Of a stretch of 61,635 bases of DNA, positions 45,952 to 54,340 are shown piece by piece. The position numbers and the translations under genes were made by a program. The notes beneath the pieces are model-generated. The model saw only the letters and a program-made list of their open reading frames with translations. It was not told where the DNA came from and made no database searches. Source of the stretch: a virus; the IMG/VR virus record IMGVR_UViG_3300033049_000033, positions 64,001 to 125,635 of that record. One strand, 5' to 3'. Positions within the stretch are counted from its first letter, which is position 1; the number at the start of each line of letters is the position of its first letter.

Positions 45952-46335
45952 ATGAATGACAGTTTCAATGATGATGTCATAACTACGAGTATTAAGTTTT
46001 CTAGTACAGAATTAATAAACGAAACGTCTTATGACCAGTGGAGTACAGTGACAATCTGTGAAGATGCTGTATGTAAGAGAATAAAAACCCCTAAAGACTA
46101 TAATGGTTTTTTAGTCAGGTATGAAACTGGCGCAAGAACAGTCAGACATGAAAATCATAATGAGTATGAAATCCTAGATATTCGAGTTGGTAGCATTCGT
46201 AACACTATTACGAATGAAGTATATCACGAGGGAGATACCATTATGTTCACTAAGGGTGAGGAGCATGAGCTTATATGTGAAGAAGAAGCCTATGTTTACT
46301 GTGTAATGTCCAAGAAACAGAGGCAGTTAGGTTAA
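45952..46335 (+). CDS. Cupin-fold protein
   Basis: 127 residues. GFLVRYETGARTVRHENHNE and YEILDIRVGSIRNTITNEVY, GDTIMFTKGEEHELIC give the two cupin motifs (H.N/H..E and G...F..G..H). Metal ligands could be His, Glu and the last His. A small-molecule or sugar-binding role is typical of the fold. Why it sits among head genes is unclear. Confidence 0.75.
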   Translation: MNDSFNDDVITTSIKFSSTELINETSYDQWSTVTICEDAVCKRIKTPKDYNGFLVRYETGARTVRHENHNEYEILDIRVGSIRNTITNEVYHEGDTIMFTKGEEHELICEEEAYVYCVMSKKQRQLG

Positions 46336-46371
46336 CCACTTAAAGTACTTGATTAAGTCCTTTTTTTTGCT

Positions 46372-46380
46372 TATATTTAA
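46372..46380 (+). promoter_or_regulatory. Weak late-type promoter motif
   Basis: TATATTTAA, four bases before ATG 46385. Confidence 0.35.
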
Positions 46381-46384
46381 AAGT

Positions 46385-46828
46385 ATGAAAAAGAAAGGTA
46401 AGAAATTTATATTTGCGGAGATTGAGGGTGGTGATAATTTCTCTATGTCATATGGTACGGTTGACAAAACAACAGATTCATCAGTATATTTAGATATTAC
46501 ATCTTGGGTAGAGCCGCTATTTGAGGATAGCGAAGATGCAGGTGCTCATATTAAGAGCATACGTAAATCAATTAAAACATGCGTATTCGAGAATGCGCCA
46601 AAAGAATTTAATAAGAACATGTTCATTGTCGACTTAGATTTGAGAGAGTCGGGTATTCATGTAGGTAAGAAAAGTTTCATGTCAATTGATATAACACTTT
46701 ACACGAACGTAAAGATTAATGAGATATGGAACAACCAATCATGTACCAAGATGCTCACACATGTCTTTACAATGCTTCTAAACGACTATTCAGATAAGTT
46801 CGTATTCCACAAAAGTAAGAAAACGTAA
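46385..46828 (+). CDS. Unknown late protein
   Basis: 147 residues from ATG 46385, which fits the motif just upstream (an in-frame ATG at 46349 precedes it). Strand-rich with KFIFAEIEGGDNFSMSYGTV, KNMFIVDLDLRESGIHVGKK and MSIDITLYTNVKINEIWNNQ. Resembles tail-completion or sheath-terminator proteins in size and location only. Role not assignable. Confidence 0.6.
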   Translation: MKKKGKKFIFAEIEGGDNFSMSYGTVDKTTDSSVYLDITSWVEPLFEDSEDAGAHIKSIRKSIKTCVFENAPKEFNKNMFIVDLDLRESGIHVGKKSFMSIDITLYTNVKINEIWNNQSCTKMLTHVFTMLLNDYSDKFVFHKSKKT

Positions 46829-46845
46829 TCTTTACTCCCATTCAA

Positions 46846-46855
46846 CATATTTATA
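46846..46855 (+). promoter_or_regulatory. Late-type promoter motif before the prohead protease
   Basis: CATATTTATA followed by A5, 12 bases before ATG 46868. Confidence 0.55.
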
Positions 46856-46867
46856 AAAAAAGCGAAT

Positions 46868-47566
46868 ATGTTGGAATTAAGTACATTAAGGGCTGGAGAG
46901 ATAGGAACGGGATATTTAATCGAGCAAGATGCTGGATACATATCTCCAAGTGATGAGAGGAACTTACCTTTTATTAATGAGATAAAGAATTTAGAGAGAG
47001 GTAAACAAGTTATTGTCGAACCACTATACGTATATGCCGTACTACAGAAGTATGGTATCAAAAATAGAAACGGTAGGGTATATCCAGAGGCCGTTCTACG
47101 AACGCAAGAACAAGCGTATCAACAATTAATTCAAGAAAAACGGGCATTAGGAGAATTAGACCACCCCGAATCATCAATCATTTCAGGAAGTAAAGTATCA
47201 CATAACATCGTAGAGATGTGGTGGGAAGGTAATACTCTTATGGGTAAACTTGAGATATTAATGACACCAGGATTTGTTAATCTGGGAATCGCATCTACAA
47301 TGGGAGACCATGTTGCAAATTTATTAAGACTTGGCATAAAGGTAGGTGTATCATCAAGAGGTGTTGGTTCGGTTGAAGATGTTCAAGGTGTACAACTAGT
47401 ACAATCAGATTTCGAATTAATCTGTTGGGATGTCGTTACGAACCCAAGTACTCCAGGTTCTTGGATATTCAATTCACCAAACGAAAAAGCCGAATATCAA
47501 GAAAACGTAGAAATCATCAAGCCCAGTTTGCTTGAGGGTGGATTAGACAAATTTTTATTGAACTAA
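46868..47566 (+). CDS. Prohead core protease (T4 gp21-like)
   Basis: 232 residues (T4 gp21: 212). VIVEPLYVYAVLQKYGIKNR, NGRVYPEAVL, ALGELDHPESS (catalytic His) and GIKVGVSSRGVGSVEDV (catalytic Ser region) match this serine protease family. It matures the capsid by cutting scaffold, capsid protein and internal proteins after (L/I)xE. It lies directly upstream of scaffold and capsid genes, as in T4. Confidence 0.93.
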   Translation: MLELSTLRAGEIGTGYLIEQDAGYISPSDERNLPFINEIKNLERGKQVIVEPLYVYAVLQKYGIKNRNGRVYPEAVLRTQEQAYQQLIQEKRALGELDHPESSIISGSKVSHNIVEMWWEGNTLMGKLEILMTPGFVNLGIASTMGDHVANLLRLGIKVGVSSRGVGSVEDVQGVQLVQSDFELICWDVVTNPSTPGSWIFNSPNEKAEYQENVEIIKPSLLEGGLDKFLLN

Positions 47567-47576
47567 GAACAAATTT

Positions 47577-47596
47577 CGAAAGTCTATAGACTTTCG
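47577..47596 (+). terminator. Possible terminator or processing hairpin
   Basis: Perfect palindrome CGAAAGTCTATAGACTTTCG followed by TTGGTTTG; the T tract is weak. It separates protease from scaffold. Confidence 0.45.
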
Positions 47597-47663
47597 TTGG
47601 TTTGTAAGCTATTTATATTCAGGACGATAAATCTAAATTTTTAGACTTTTGCTCTAAGACGAT

Positions 47664-47671
47664 ATATTTAT
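47664..47671 (+). promoter_or_regulatory. Late-type promoter motif before scaffold
   Basis: ATATTTAT, 39 bases upstream of ATG 47711. Confidence 0.4.
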
Positions 47672-47710
47672 CTAGTAGAAAATAAAAACTTTCTAAATCC
47701 AACATTTAAA

Positions 47711-49183
47711 ATGGACGAAAAAAATAAAGAAATTACGAACGAGGCGTTGCTTGAAATCCAAGCGATTAAGGACGCTTTAAACGAAAACACTAAAGAAATA
47801 CTTCGACAGGTAGCCAGAGAAGAAATTGAAAGTGTTGTAAAGGAATCTTTAAACGAAGATTTCGAAGAAGAAGATGTAGAAGATGAAGTTTCAGACGAAG
47901 CTCCAATGGACTTGCCAGTTGACGCTGAGGGAGGACTAGGAGGAGAAGATGATTCGGTATCTCTAGATGTAGGCGCTGACTCTGTAGGTGGTGAACCTGA
48001 GAGTGGAGAAGGTCTTGATGACTTGTCATCAGACATAGGAGGCGAATTAGACCTAACATCGGCATCGGATGATGAAGTCATTTCAGTGTACAAGGAATTG
48101 TCAGTGGAAGATGAAATCGAGGTTGTAGGTGATGAAGTACATTTGAACATCTCAGAACCAGGAAAATATATCATTAAGCCAAATACAGGTGGAGCCGAAA
48201 TGGGAGGACTTGAAGAGCCAATGGGAGAACCAGAAGGTGAAGGTGAAGAAGAACTGGAATTTGAGGAAGGAAAAGTATATGAAATCACAGGTTTACATGA
48301 AAACGAAGGTGGACATGCCGAACACATGAAAGAAACTACACCACCTAATACAGGTGATATAGATTCTCAAACTTCTAAAGAATTACCAGCAGACTTAACA
48401 GGGGATAACCTTGAAGGTGGATTTGGTGAACAAGAAGCTAAGAATGGTTCAGGCGATGCACACGCAGAGCACATCATGGGAGCTGAAGGAAAAACCGACC
48501 CTACTGCAAAAACTAACGCAACTGCAAAACCAGCCGAAGAGAAAATCGAAGGAAACGGTGGTGGAAGTGATGGTAACCATGGCGCACACGTTATGGAAGG
48601 AGAAGAATCTGAAGAAGAAGAACTTACCGAAGGTGAGGAAGAAACTTTAGAAGAGCACATTCCTAAAGGACAATCTGATTCCAGACGAGTTCCAGGACAA
48701 GCCAAAATTGGCGCACCTAGAGGAGCTGGAGCAGTACCTATTGCAGCAGATGGTAAAGTACCTACGGCTGAGTCAACAGTAACCTATGCTGACCTTTTAG
48801 CAGAGTCAAAAGCTCTAAAAGAAGAAAATGCGTTGTTCAAGTCTAACTTGAGCGAATTCAGAAAGATGATAGCAACTACTGGTGTTTACAGCACGAATCT
48901 AACAAATGCAGTCCGAATCTTTATGGAACACGCTACTACTAAAAACGAAAAAGCAGCGATTATCAAGAGATTCGACAATGAAGTTAAGTCAATCACTGAA
49001 TCTAAAGAACTTTACAAGAAAATTGTAGGCGAACTTGATTCAAGAACCACATTAACTGAAAGTGTTAACTCTTTAGATAACACTATCGGAACTGGTTCTG
49101 CACAGCTTAACGAACAAAGCGTATTCGTAGATAAAGAAACTGCCCGAACGTTGGAATTAATCAATTTCCGAGCAGGAAAATAA
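47711..49183 (+). CDS. Prohead scaffold protein (T4 gp22-like)
   Basis: 490 residues, strongly acidic. The N-terminal helix (EALLEIQAIKDALNENTKEI) has several (L/I)xE sites. A long Glu/Gly/Asp-rich middle follows with LSVEDEIEVVGDEVHLNISE and a GxxxAEHxM repeat seen three times (GGHAEHMKE, DAHAEHIMG, GAHVMEG). The C-terminal helices (YADLLAESKALKEENALFKS) are typical of scaffold cores. It assembles with the capsid protein and is then digested by the upstream protease. Confidence 0.85.
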   Translation: MDEKNKEITNEALLEIQAIKDALNENTKEILRQVAREEIESVVKESLNEDFEEEDVEDEVSDEAPMDLPVDAEGGLGGEDDSVSLDVGADSVGGEPESGEGLDDLSSDIGGELDLTSASDDEVISVYKELSVEDEIEVVGDEVHLNISEPGKYIIKPNTGGAEMGGLEEPMGEPEGEGEEELEFEEGKVYEITGLHENEGGHAEHMKETTPPNTGDIDSQTSKELPADLTGDNLEGGFGEQEAKNGSGDAHAEHIMGAEGKTDPTAKTNATAKPAEEKIEGNGGGSDGNHGAHVMEGEESEEEELTEGEEETLEEHIPKGQSDSRRVPGQAKIGAPRGAGAVPIAADGKVPTAESTVTYADLLAESKALKEENALFKSNLSEFRKMIATTGVYSTNLTNAVRIFMEHATTKNEKAAIIKRFDNEVKSITESKELYKKIVGELDSRTTLTESVNSLDNTIGTGSAQLNEQSVFVDKETARTLELINFRAGK

Positions 49184-49216
49184 AATAACAATAATAAAGA
49201 CAAAAAACTATAAATC

Positions 49217-51034
49217 ATGTCATTTTTAAACTCTGGAACTGTCGGAAACATTGGTCTTGACCACATGAAAGACATCCGTCATAAAGTTCAATCAAAATGG
49301 GATTCAACAGGATTCCTTAAAGGATTGGAAGGCCACGTAAAAGAGAACGTAGCTCAATTATTCGAAAACCAAGCTTCTAGCTTGATTAAAGAATCAACTG
49401 ATGCGACTTCTTCAGGTTCTTTCGAGACCGTAGTATTCCCTATCGTAAGAAGGGTATTCTCAAAATTATTAGCTAACGATATCGTTAGTGTACAAGCTAT
49501 GAACATGCCAATTGGTAAATTGTTCTTCTTTGTACCTCAAACTTCATCTCGTTTCGATGAGAATGGAAACCAAGGAAACGATTACGCTAGCGTAACTCCA
49601 CCATATGGAAACACACAATTCTCTGCACATACATCAATGGGTTCAGATGGTCTTCCTGACTGTGTAGGGTCAACTGGATGTACCGTTCCAGGATGGATGG
49701 TAAAGAACCTATACGACATTTTTTACAATGACGGAATGTTCGATAACTCTAAGGGTGCGCTTACAATGATTACAGGTTCTACGAACCCAGTAACTCTTAA
49801 CGCAAACGGAGAGTTCTCACCAGCATTAGGTATCGCACTACCAACAGCTACTGACGGTTCAGTTCGTGAAGTAATTGTAGAAGTGTCTGGATTCTCATCA
49901 ATTAACAAAGGTCGATTGACTGGACCTGATGGAAATCAAATGGATACTGAATCATTCCTTGCTTCTTTGGCAGTATGGAACGGAACAGGTGCTGACATCT
50001 TAGACCAAGATGGTAACGTAATTGCTGCAACTAATGCATCAATACCATTTAGAGTTGTTACTCAAAAATACGGAAAAGGACTTGTTTCTTATGACGATAT
50101 TTGCGATGTAAACGGTGTTATTTACTTAGGAATTGACCTATCACATCCAGTATTTGCTGATGGTACATCAACTTATGATGGTTACATCGGAGCGACTGGA
50201 CAAACTTCTGGTTCTTCAGTGTTTACTGCAACAACTGACTCTTTTGGAGCAGTATGGGCACAGTACGCATCTCTAGAATTCGAAACTGAAATGGGAGAAG
50301 TAACCTTCACACTTGATGAGGTTGTTGTTTCTGTAGAAGAACGAAAGCTAAGAGCTACATGGTCACCAGAATTGGCGCAAGATGTTAGTGCATTCCACAA
50401 CATTGATGCTGAAGCTGAATTGACTGCATTGCTTTCTGAGCAAGTAGCGTCTGAAATTGATAGAGAAATCTTGAGAGACCTAAGAAAGGTAGGTGCATGG
50501 CAACTACGTTGGGATTATAACGGATGGAGAAAGGCTAGCCTTGCTGCAAACGCATACACCCAAAAGGACTGGAACCAAACTTTGATTACGAAAGTAAACC
50601 AAATTTCGGCTCAAATCCATAAATCAACACTTAGAGGTGGTGCAAACTTCATCGTAATCTCTTCAGAAATTTCTGCAATATTCGATGACTTGGAATACTT
50701 CCACGTAAGTGATGCTAGCCCAGAGCAAGACCAATACAACATGGGTATCGAGAGAATCGGTTCATTAGGAGGACGTTACCAAGTGTATCGTGACCCATAT
50801 GCGCCAGCTAACTCAATGATAATTGGACACAAAGGGAAATCTTTGTTGGACACAGGTTACATCTACGCACCATACGTGCCAATGCAACTTACACCTACAA
50901 TGTACAACCCGTTCAACTTCGCACCAGTGAAGGGTATCATGACTCGTTACGCTAAGAAGTCTGTTAATAACAGATTCTACGGAGCAATCCGAGTAGATGG
51001 TGTTGTAACATTTAACACTAACGAACTGAGATAA
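49217..51034 (+). CDS. Major capsid protein (T4 gp23-like)
   Basis: 605 residues. The N-terminus has LFENQASSLIKESTDATSSG, where LFE/N or IKE/S are candidate gp21 cleavage points; gp23 is likewise trimmed. Core features include FETVVFPIVRRVFSKLLAND, MPIGKLFFFVPQTSS, DREILRDLRKVGAW, RGGANFIVISSEISAI, GGRYQVYRDPYAPANSMIIG and YAPYVPMQLTPTMYNP, the usual gp23-family landmarks (HK97 fold). A strong terminator follows, ending the late plus-strand block. Confidence 0.96.
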   Translation: MSFLNSGTVGNIGLDHMKDIRHKVQSKWDSTGFLKGLEGHVKENVAQLFENQASSLIKESTDATSSGSFETVVFPIVRRVFSKLLANDIVSVQAMNMPIGKLFFFVPQTSSRFDENGNQGNDYASVTPPYGNTQFSAHTSMGSDGLPDCVGSTGCTVPGWMVKNLYDIFYNDGMFDNSKGALTMITGSTNPVTLNANGEFSPALGIALPTATDGSVREVIVEVSGFSSINKGRLTGPDGNQMDTESFLASLAVWNGTGADILDQDGNVIAATNASIPFRVVTQKYGKGLVSYDDICDVNGVIYLGIDLSHPVFADGTSTYDGYIGATGQTSGSSVFTATTDSFGAVWAQYASLEFETEMGEVTFTLDEVVVSVEERKLRATWSPELAQDVSAFHNIDAEAELTALLSEQVASEIDREILRDLRKVGAWQLRWDYNGWRKASLAANAYTQKDWNQTLITKVNQISAQIHKSTLRGGANFIVISSEISAIFDDLEYFHVSDASPEQDQYNMGIERIGSLGGRYQVYRDPYAPANSMIIGHKGKSLLDTGYIYAPYVPMQLTPTMYNPFNFAPVKGIMTRYAKKSVNNRFYGAIRVDGVVTFNTNELR

Positions 51035-51049
51035 TCATTCGTTCAAATA

Positions 51050-51082
51050 AAAAAAAGCCTATCTTCGGATAGGCTTTTTTTT
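51050..51082. terminator. Bidirectional terminator between convergent genes
   Basis: AGCCTATC TTCG GATAGGCT flanked by A-run on the left and T8 on the right. It serves the capsid gene on the plus strand and, reversed, the minus-strand genes. Confidence 0.92.
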
Positions 51083-51085
51083 ATC

Positions 51086-51286
51086 TTATAATTTCTTAGT
51101 GTGCTGATTAAAGTAATCCTTATCTTCATCATTGGTGAAGTAGTTGCAATTATTCTCTACATATATGACATCATCATCAAGTAATTCTTGTATAATGTTG
51201 AGTCTACGAGACCTTTCATCTTCATTCAGCCCAATTAATCTGGACGACACACATAACTTAGTGAATTCTTCTACTCTAGCGTCCAC
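51086..51286 (-). CDS. Unknown 66-residue protein
   Basis: GTG start at 51286 overlapping the preceding gene's stop. Helical N-terminal half (VEEFTKLCVSSRLIGLNEDE) and an acidic C-terminal half (DDDVIYVENNCNYFTNDEDK). Last gene of a three-gene minus-strand transcript. Confidence 0.55.
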   Translation of the reverse strand: MDARVEEFTKLCVSSRLIGLNEDERSRRLNIIQELLDDDVIYVENNCNYFTNDEDKDYFNQHTKKL

Positions 51287-51483
51287 TATAATTGTAACTT
51301 TAATTTGGTTGGGTCTACTGTAGCACCCATAGCTCCATCTTCGTGCTTGAACTCAATTACGAAGTAAAAACCATCAAATGAAATGTTAGTTACGGTTACT
51401 GGCAATAAGTCCTCTACGTCATATTCCTTATAATTATAGGAATTTCCGATACGGATATCGTAATCTGTGGTCTTTTTCATCAT
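51286..51483 (-). CDS. Unknown 65-residue protein
   Basis: ATG 51483 (a GTG at 51501 is the longest alternative). A beta-rich product: YDIRIGNSYNYKEYDVEDLL, VTVTNISFDGFYFVIEFKHE, GATVDPTKLKLQL, likely a small barrel. Coupled to the next gene. Confidence 0.55.
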   Translation of the reverse strand: MMKKTTDYDIRIGNSYNYKEYDVEDLLPVTVTNISFDGFYFVIEFKHEDGAMGATVDPTKLKLQL

Positions 51484-51571
51484 ATTATTATTATGTACCA
51501 CGAAATCACTATTATTGGGTAGGTTGCATGACTTTCGCCAAGTAGGATAATAGCTCTTTCGGGTATATAAT

Positions 51572-51760
51572 TTAGGCCGTAACCGCTTCTTCTAATTGTT
51601 CTGTCAATTTTTCACTCGCTTCGGACATTGTTTTACCAAAGGTATAATCTCCCTTTTGTTCATCTCTATTGAAGTAATGTCCAACACTCTCTCTCGTCAT
51701 CGCTCCCCATTGCTTAGAATAGGTATTATAATGGTAAATAAAATTGTAATTATGCTTCAT
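51572..51760 (-). CDS. Small conserved phage protein
   Basis: 62 residues. FIYHYNTYSKQWGAMTRESV and HYFNRDEQKGDYTFGKTMSE follow a pattern seen in many phage small proteins (yHyN.y...W.a..R......fN) of unknown role. First gene after a host-type promoter, which suggests early or middle expression although it neighbours late genes. Confidence 0.65.
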   Translation of the reverse strand: MKHNYNFIYHYNTYSKQWGAMTRESVGHYFNRDEQKGDYTFGKTMSEASEKLTEQLEEAVTA

Positions 51761-51789
51761 CCGAATGTTTAAGTTAAATGTTTATGGTA

Positions 51790-51821
51790 CAAAGATACAA
51801 AAAAAAAGCCAGTAAAACAAA
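51790..51821 (-). promoter_or_regulatory. Bacteroidota-type promoter inside a terminator
   Basis: Minus strand TTTG (51821-51818) and TATCTTTG (51797-51790), spacer 20. The -33 box overlaps the loop of the terminator at 51799-51829. Confidence 0.75.
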
Positions 51822-51829
51822 TTACTGGC
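51799..51829 (-). terminator. Rho-independent terminator of the late minus-strand block
   Basis: Minus strand GCCAGTAA TTTGTT TTACTGGC then T9. It ends transcription from the virion gene at 51852. Confidence 0.85.
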
Positions 51830-51851
51830 AATTTTAATCGATTCTCTAAGG

Positions 51852-52748
51852 TTAAACCTTAGTCCCACACGTAGGGCAGAACTTGAAGTTGGACTTAGCT
51901 TTGGTACCGCAATTGGTACAATATCTTCTATTTCCCACTTCAGCTACACTAATTTCCTTTGTGGAAGTAGGCATAAGCTTAAGCTCAATTGTAGCAAATG
52001 GGAAGTATTCCCATTTCTTCTGTACGTCTTGGAACTTTTGGTCAGAATTAGACCCTTCGGCCACTACACCAGTTTCGGTCTTTCTCTTCTTATTAACGGT
52101 TCTTTTTCTCTTGAACTTATCACCTAAAGCGGCAAATTTCATATCACTAGCATCTACTGGTTGGATTACATCAGCGCTATAATTCATTGTAGTCGCATTG
52201 ATATTCATAGACTGTACATTAAACGATGAAGTGTCATTATTCATCATAGCTCCAGTAATATTATCACCACCGCAAACAGCATTAACCACGTCACCAGCCG
52301 ATGAGGTATATGCCCATCCACCATTATATGGTGGCGTTACAGTAATTGTAGAATTATCATATGGCTTATACTTTGGGGTAGTATCTTCTCTGTAGAATTT
52401 TACCTTTAGTGTACCGTTATCTTTGATTGCAGCTTGAACTTCTTTCGTGTTACTTACAATGTAAGTTTCGAATTTGAACCGTTTGGCTACATCTAGATAT
52501 CTTTCTAAGAAGACTCTTTCACCTTGTCGTAATACTAATCCACCTTGGCTGATTGGCTTATCATTTAGAATTATCTCAGCGACAATAACATCTGTTGTCG
52601 GATTGAATAGTTCAATTTCGAATTCAGCGTCTTTCTCTAAATAAATGGTTGGGGTTTGTGAGTCCTTGTTATAGACTTTGAGTCTATTTTTTGCTACGGA
52701 TACGTTTACAGTGGGCGTAGCTACCCCTGTTTTTGAAGTTGTTTTCAT
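51852..52748 (-). CDS. Virion protein with C-terminal zinc ribbon
   Basis: 298 residues. Residues about 20-125 form a beta-sandwich-like part (IYLEKDAEFEIELFNPTTDV, VIVAEIILNDKPISQGGLVL, RQGERVFLERYLDVAKRFKF) similar to capsid-associated proteins of large viruses. A Gly/Asn-rich middle and a basic patch (KFKRKRTVNKKRKTE) follow. The last 25 residues are a zinc ribbon with CTNC and CPTC pairs. Probably a head decoration or structural protein. It has a long leader from a late-type motif at 52855. Confidence 0.75.
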   Translation of the reverse strand: MKTTSKTGVATPTVNVSVAKNRLKVYNKDSQTPTIYLEKDAEFEIELFNPTTDVIVAEIILNDKPISQGGLVLRQGERVFLERYLDVAKRFKFETYIVSNTKEVQAAIKDNGTLKVKFYREDTTPKYKPYDNSTITVTPPYNGGWAYTSSAGDVVNAVCGGDNITGAMMNNDTSSFNVQSMNINATTMNYSADVIQPVDASDMKFAALGDKFKRKRTVNKKRKTETGVVAEGSNSDQKFQDVQKKWEYFPFATIELKLMPTSTKEISVAEVGNRRYCTNCGTKAKSNFKFCPTCGTKV

Positions 52749-52854
52749 ACTATTAAGTTTTTTAATATGTTATTAACATTCCAATCTAATTGTTACCAGT
52801 GATAACTCAGACGCCATTGATGACGCAAGACTGAAATTTAGCTTAACTTTCAAT

Positions 52855-52863
52855 TATAAATAT
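52855..52863 (-). promoter_or_regulatory. Late-type promoter motif
   Basis: Minus strand ATATTTATA, 106 bases upstream of the virion gene start; the region between has no ORF. Confidence 0.4.
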
Positions 52864-52900
52864 ACACAAAAGACTTTTAATTGTCAAGTCTTTAAAAAAA

Positions 52901-54310
52901 TTACTGAGAGTTACGAAGCTCTGACTGAGAAATAATATCAAAATATAGCTGTTCTTTAAGCGTTTTGACCTCATTATTGGTTGTAATTTTAATGTCTACA
53001 TAGTAGGTTGTAGGTATCAAACTAGCCGTATCAATTAGGAAATAATTATGATTATTTGCCAGTTGAATCGGTTGGTAATCGACAATTGTTAGTTGATTTT
53101 TACCCTCTTTTATGTAAATTCTGTATTGTGCATCATCTATAGATTGCTCTTGATTTGTGGTGTAGGGAATCTTCATTGTAAGGATGACTTTACGTATGTC
53201 ACCTCTCTTGATTTCTTCACCTCTGTCAATACCTGATGCCACAATTCCAACGCTCTTAGGTAACATATTATTGTCTCCAATATTATACCAATCATCGGCA
53301 GATTTTAGTGCGAAATCTAAGGTTATTGGAGGTCTTGTAATGCTATTAATTGTTACTCCAGACCATACATCGTTAAACATTATACAATCGACAGCAGTAT
53401 TGGTTGTTGGGATGGTAATATTTATGCTGTAGATACCTTTTGTAACGTGCGTAACGGCACTTTGAGTGTATGACGAGTACACACTACCATCTTGGTCTAA
53501 AATTTGCACAGTTGGCAGAGCATCTAGGTTTGTTGGCTCACCACCAATATTAGTGTAAAGATACAATTTATTGGCTTTATCTAAATAAAAATCGTGTCTA
53601 TCGTCAGTGATTACTTCCGAATAAGTTGTCTCTACATATGGTTCGTAAATCGTTTGTGTGTGCTGAGTGAAGAAGCCTACGTATTGATGGTTATCGGTAA
53701 TTAATACCTCATATTCTCGTTGATAGGCCAACGCTAATCCGTTATTAGTATCACCAGTTATTAATCCATTTACATAATCAGTAATATCAACCTCTATATT
53801 CTCATTTCCCAATGGGAAATTTTGAGTAGCTATCGTAACACCACTAGTAGCTCCAGTAATTACACCAGATTCACCCCAAGCATTTAAAGTCGTTGCTGAG
53901 TACCAATTAGATGGTACAGCCTTGTATGCTGGTTCACCTGCTGTATATGTACAATTAGAATAATCGTATCCAGTCCCACCTACCCAGTTTTGAGTGATAG
54001 GGAATATAATTAAATCAAATGAAGATGCTCTATCTTTCCCATCACAGTTCTCTTTTCCTAATAACTTCTTATCCAAACAACCAGTATTAACCATACGCAA
54101 CGTATGGGTCATTTTGGTTAGTTCTGGATATGTACCACCAGAATAAAATGCCTGTAATCGTGACACATCAAAATGGAATAAGAATCTTGTGTACTGGGTT
54201 TCGCCAGTGGTACCACCATAATATAATTCCGATACTGGATTTAGTCCAGTGTTAGTCCAACTATCTAATATAATAGTATTACTTCTATCAAAGTATGTTC
54301 TTATTACCAT
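52901..54310 (-). CDS. Large virion protein with DNRLRE-like N-terminal domain
   Basis: 469 residues. The N-terminal 210 (TYFDRSNTIILDSWTNTGLN, TRFLFHFDVSRL, ITQNWVGGTGYDYSNCTY, VDITDYVNGLITGDTNNGLA) have the architecture of DNRLRE/carbohydrate-binding-like modules seen in cell-surface and tail proteins. The rest contains Ig-like strands (GIYSINITIPTTNTAVDCIM, YYVDIKITTNNEVKTLKEQL). A baseplate-peripheral or adsorption-associated protein is likely, and sugar binding is plausible. Upstream sequence GCTATTTACTAATAAAAG is a weak late motif. Confidence 0.75.
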   Translation of the reverse strand: MVIRTYFDRSNTIILDSWTNTGLNPVSELYYGGTTGETQYTRFLFHFDVSRLQAFYSGGTYPELTKMTHTLRMVNTGCLDKKLLGKENCDGKDRASSFDLIIFPITQNWVGGTGYDYSNCTYTAGEPAYKAVPSNWYSATTLNAWGESGVITGATSGVTIATQNFPLGNENIEVDITDYVNGLITGDTNNGLALAYQREYEVLITDNHQYVGFFTQHTQTIYEPYVETTYSEVITDDRHDFYLDKANKLYLYTNIGGEPTNLDALPTVQILDQDGSVYSSYTQSAVTHVTKGIYSINITIPTTNTAVDCIMFNDVWSGVTINSITRPPITLDFALKSADDWYNIGDNNMLPKSVGIVASGIDRGEEIKRGDIRKVILTMKIPYTTNQEQSIDDAQYRIYIKEGKNQLTIVDYQPIQLANNHNYFLIDTASLIPTTYYVDIKITTNNEVKTLKEQLYFDIISQSELRNSQ

Positions 54311-54340
54311 CTTCTTTTATTAGTAAATAGCCACAAAATC

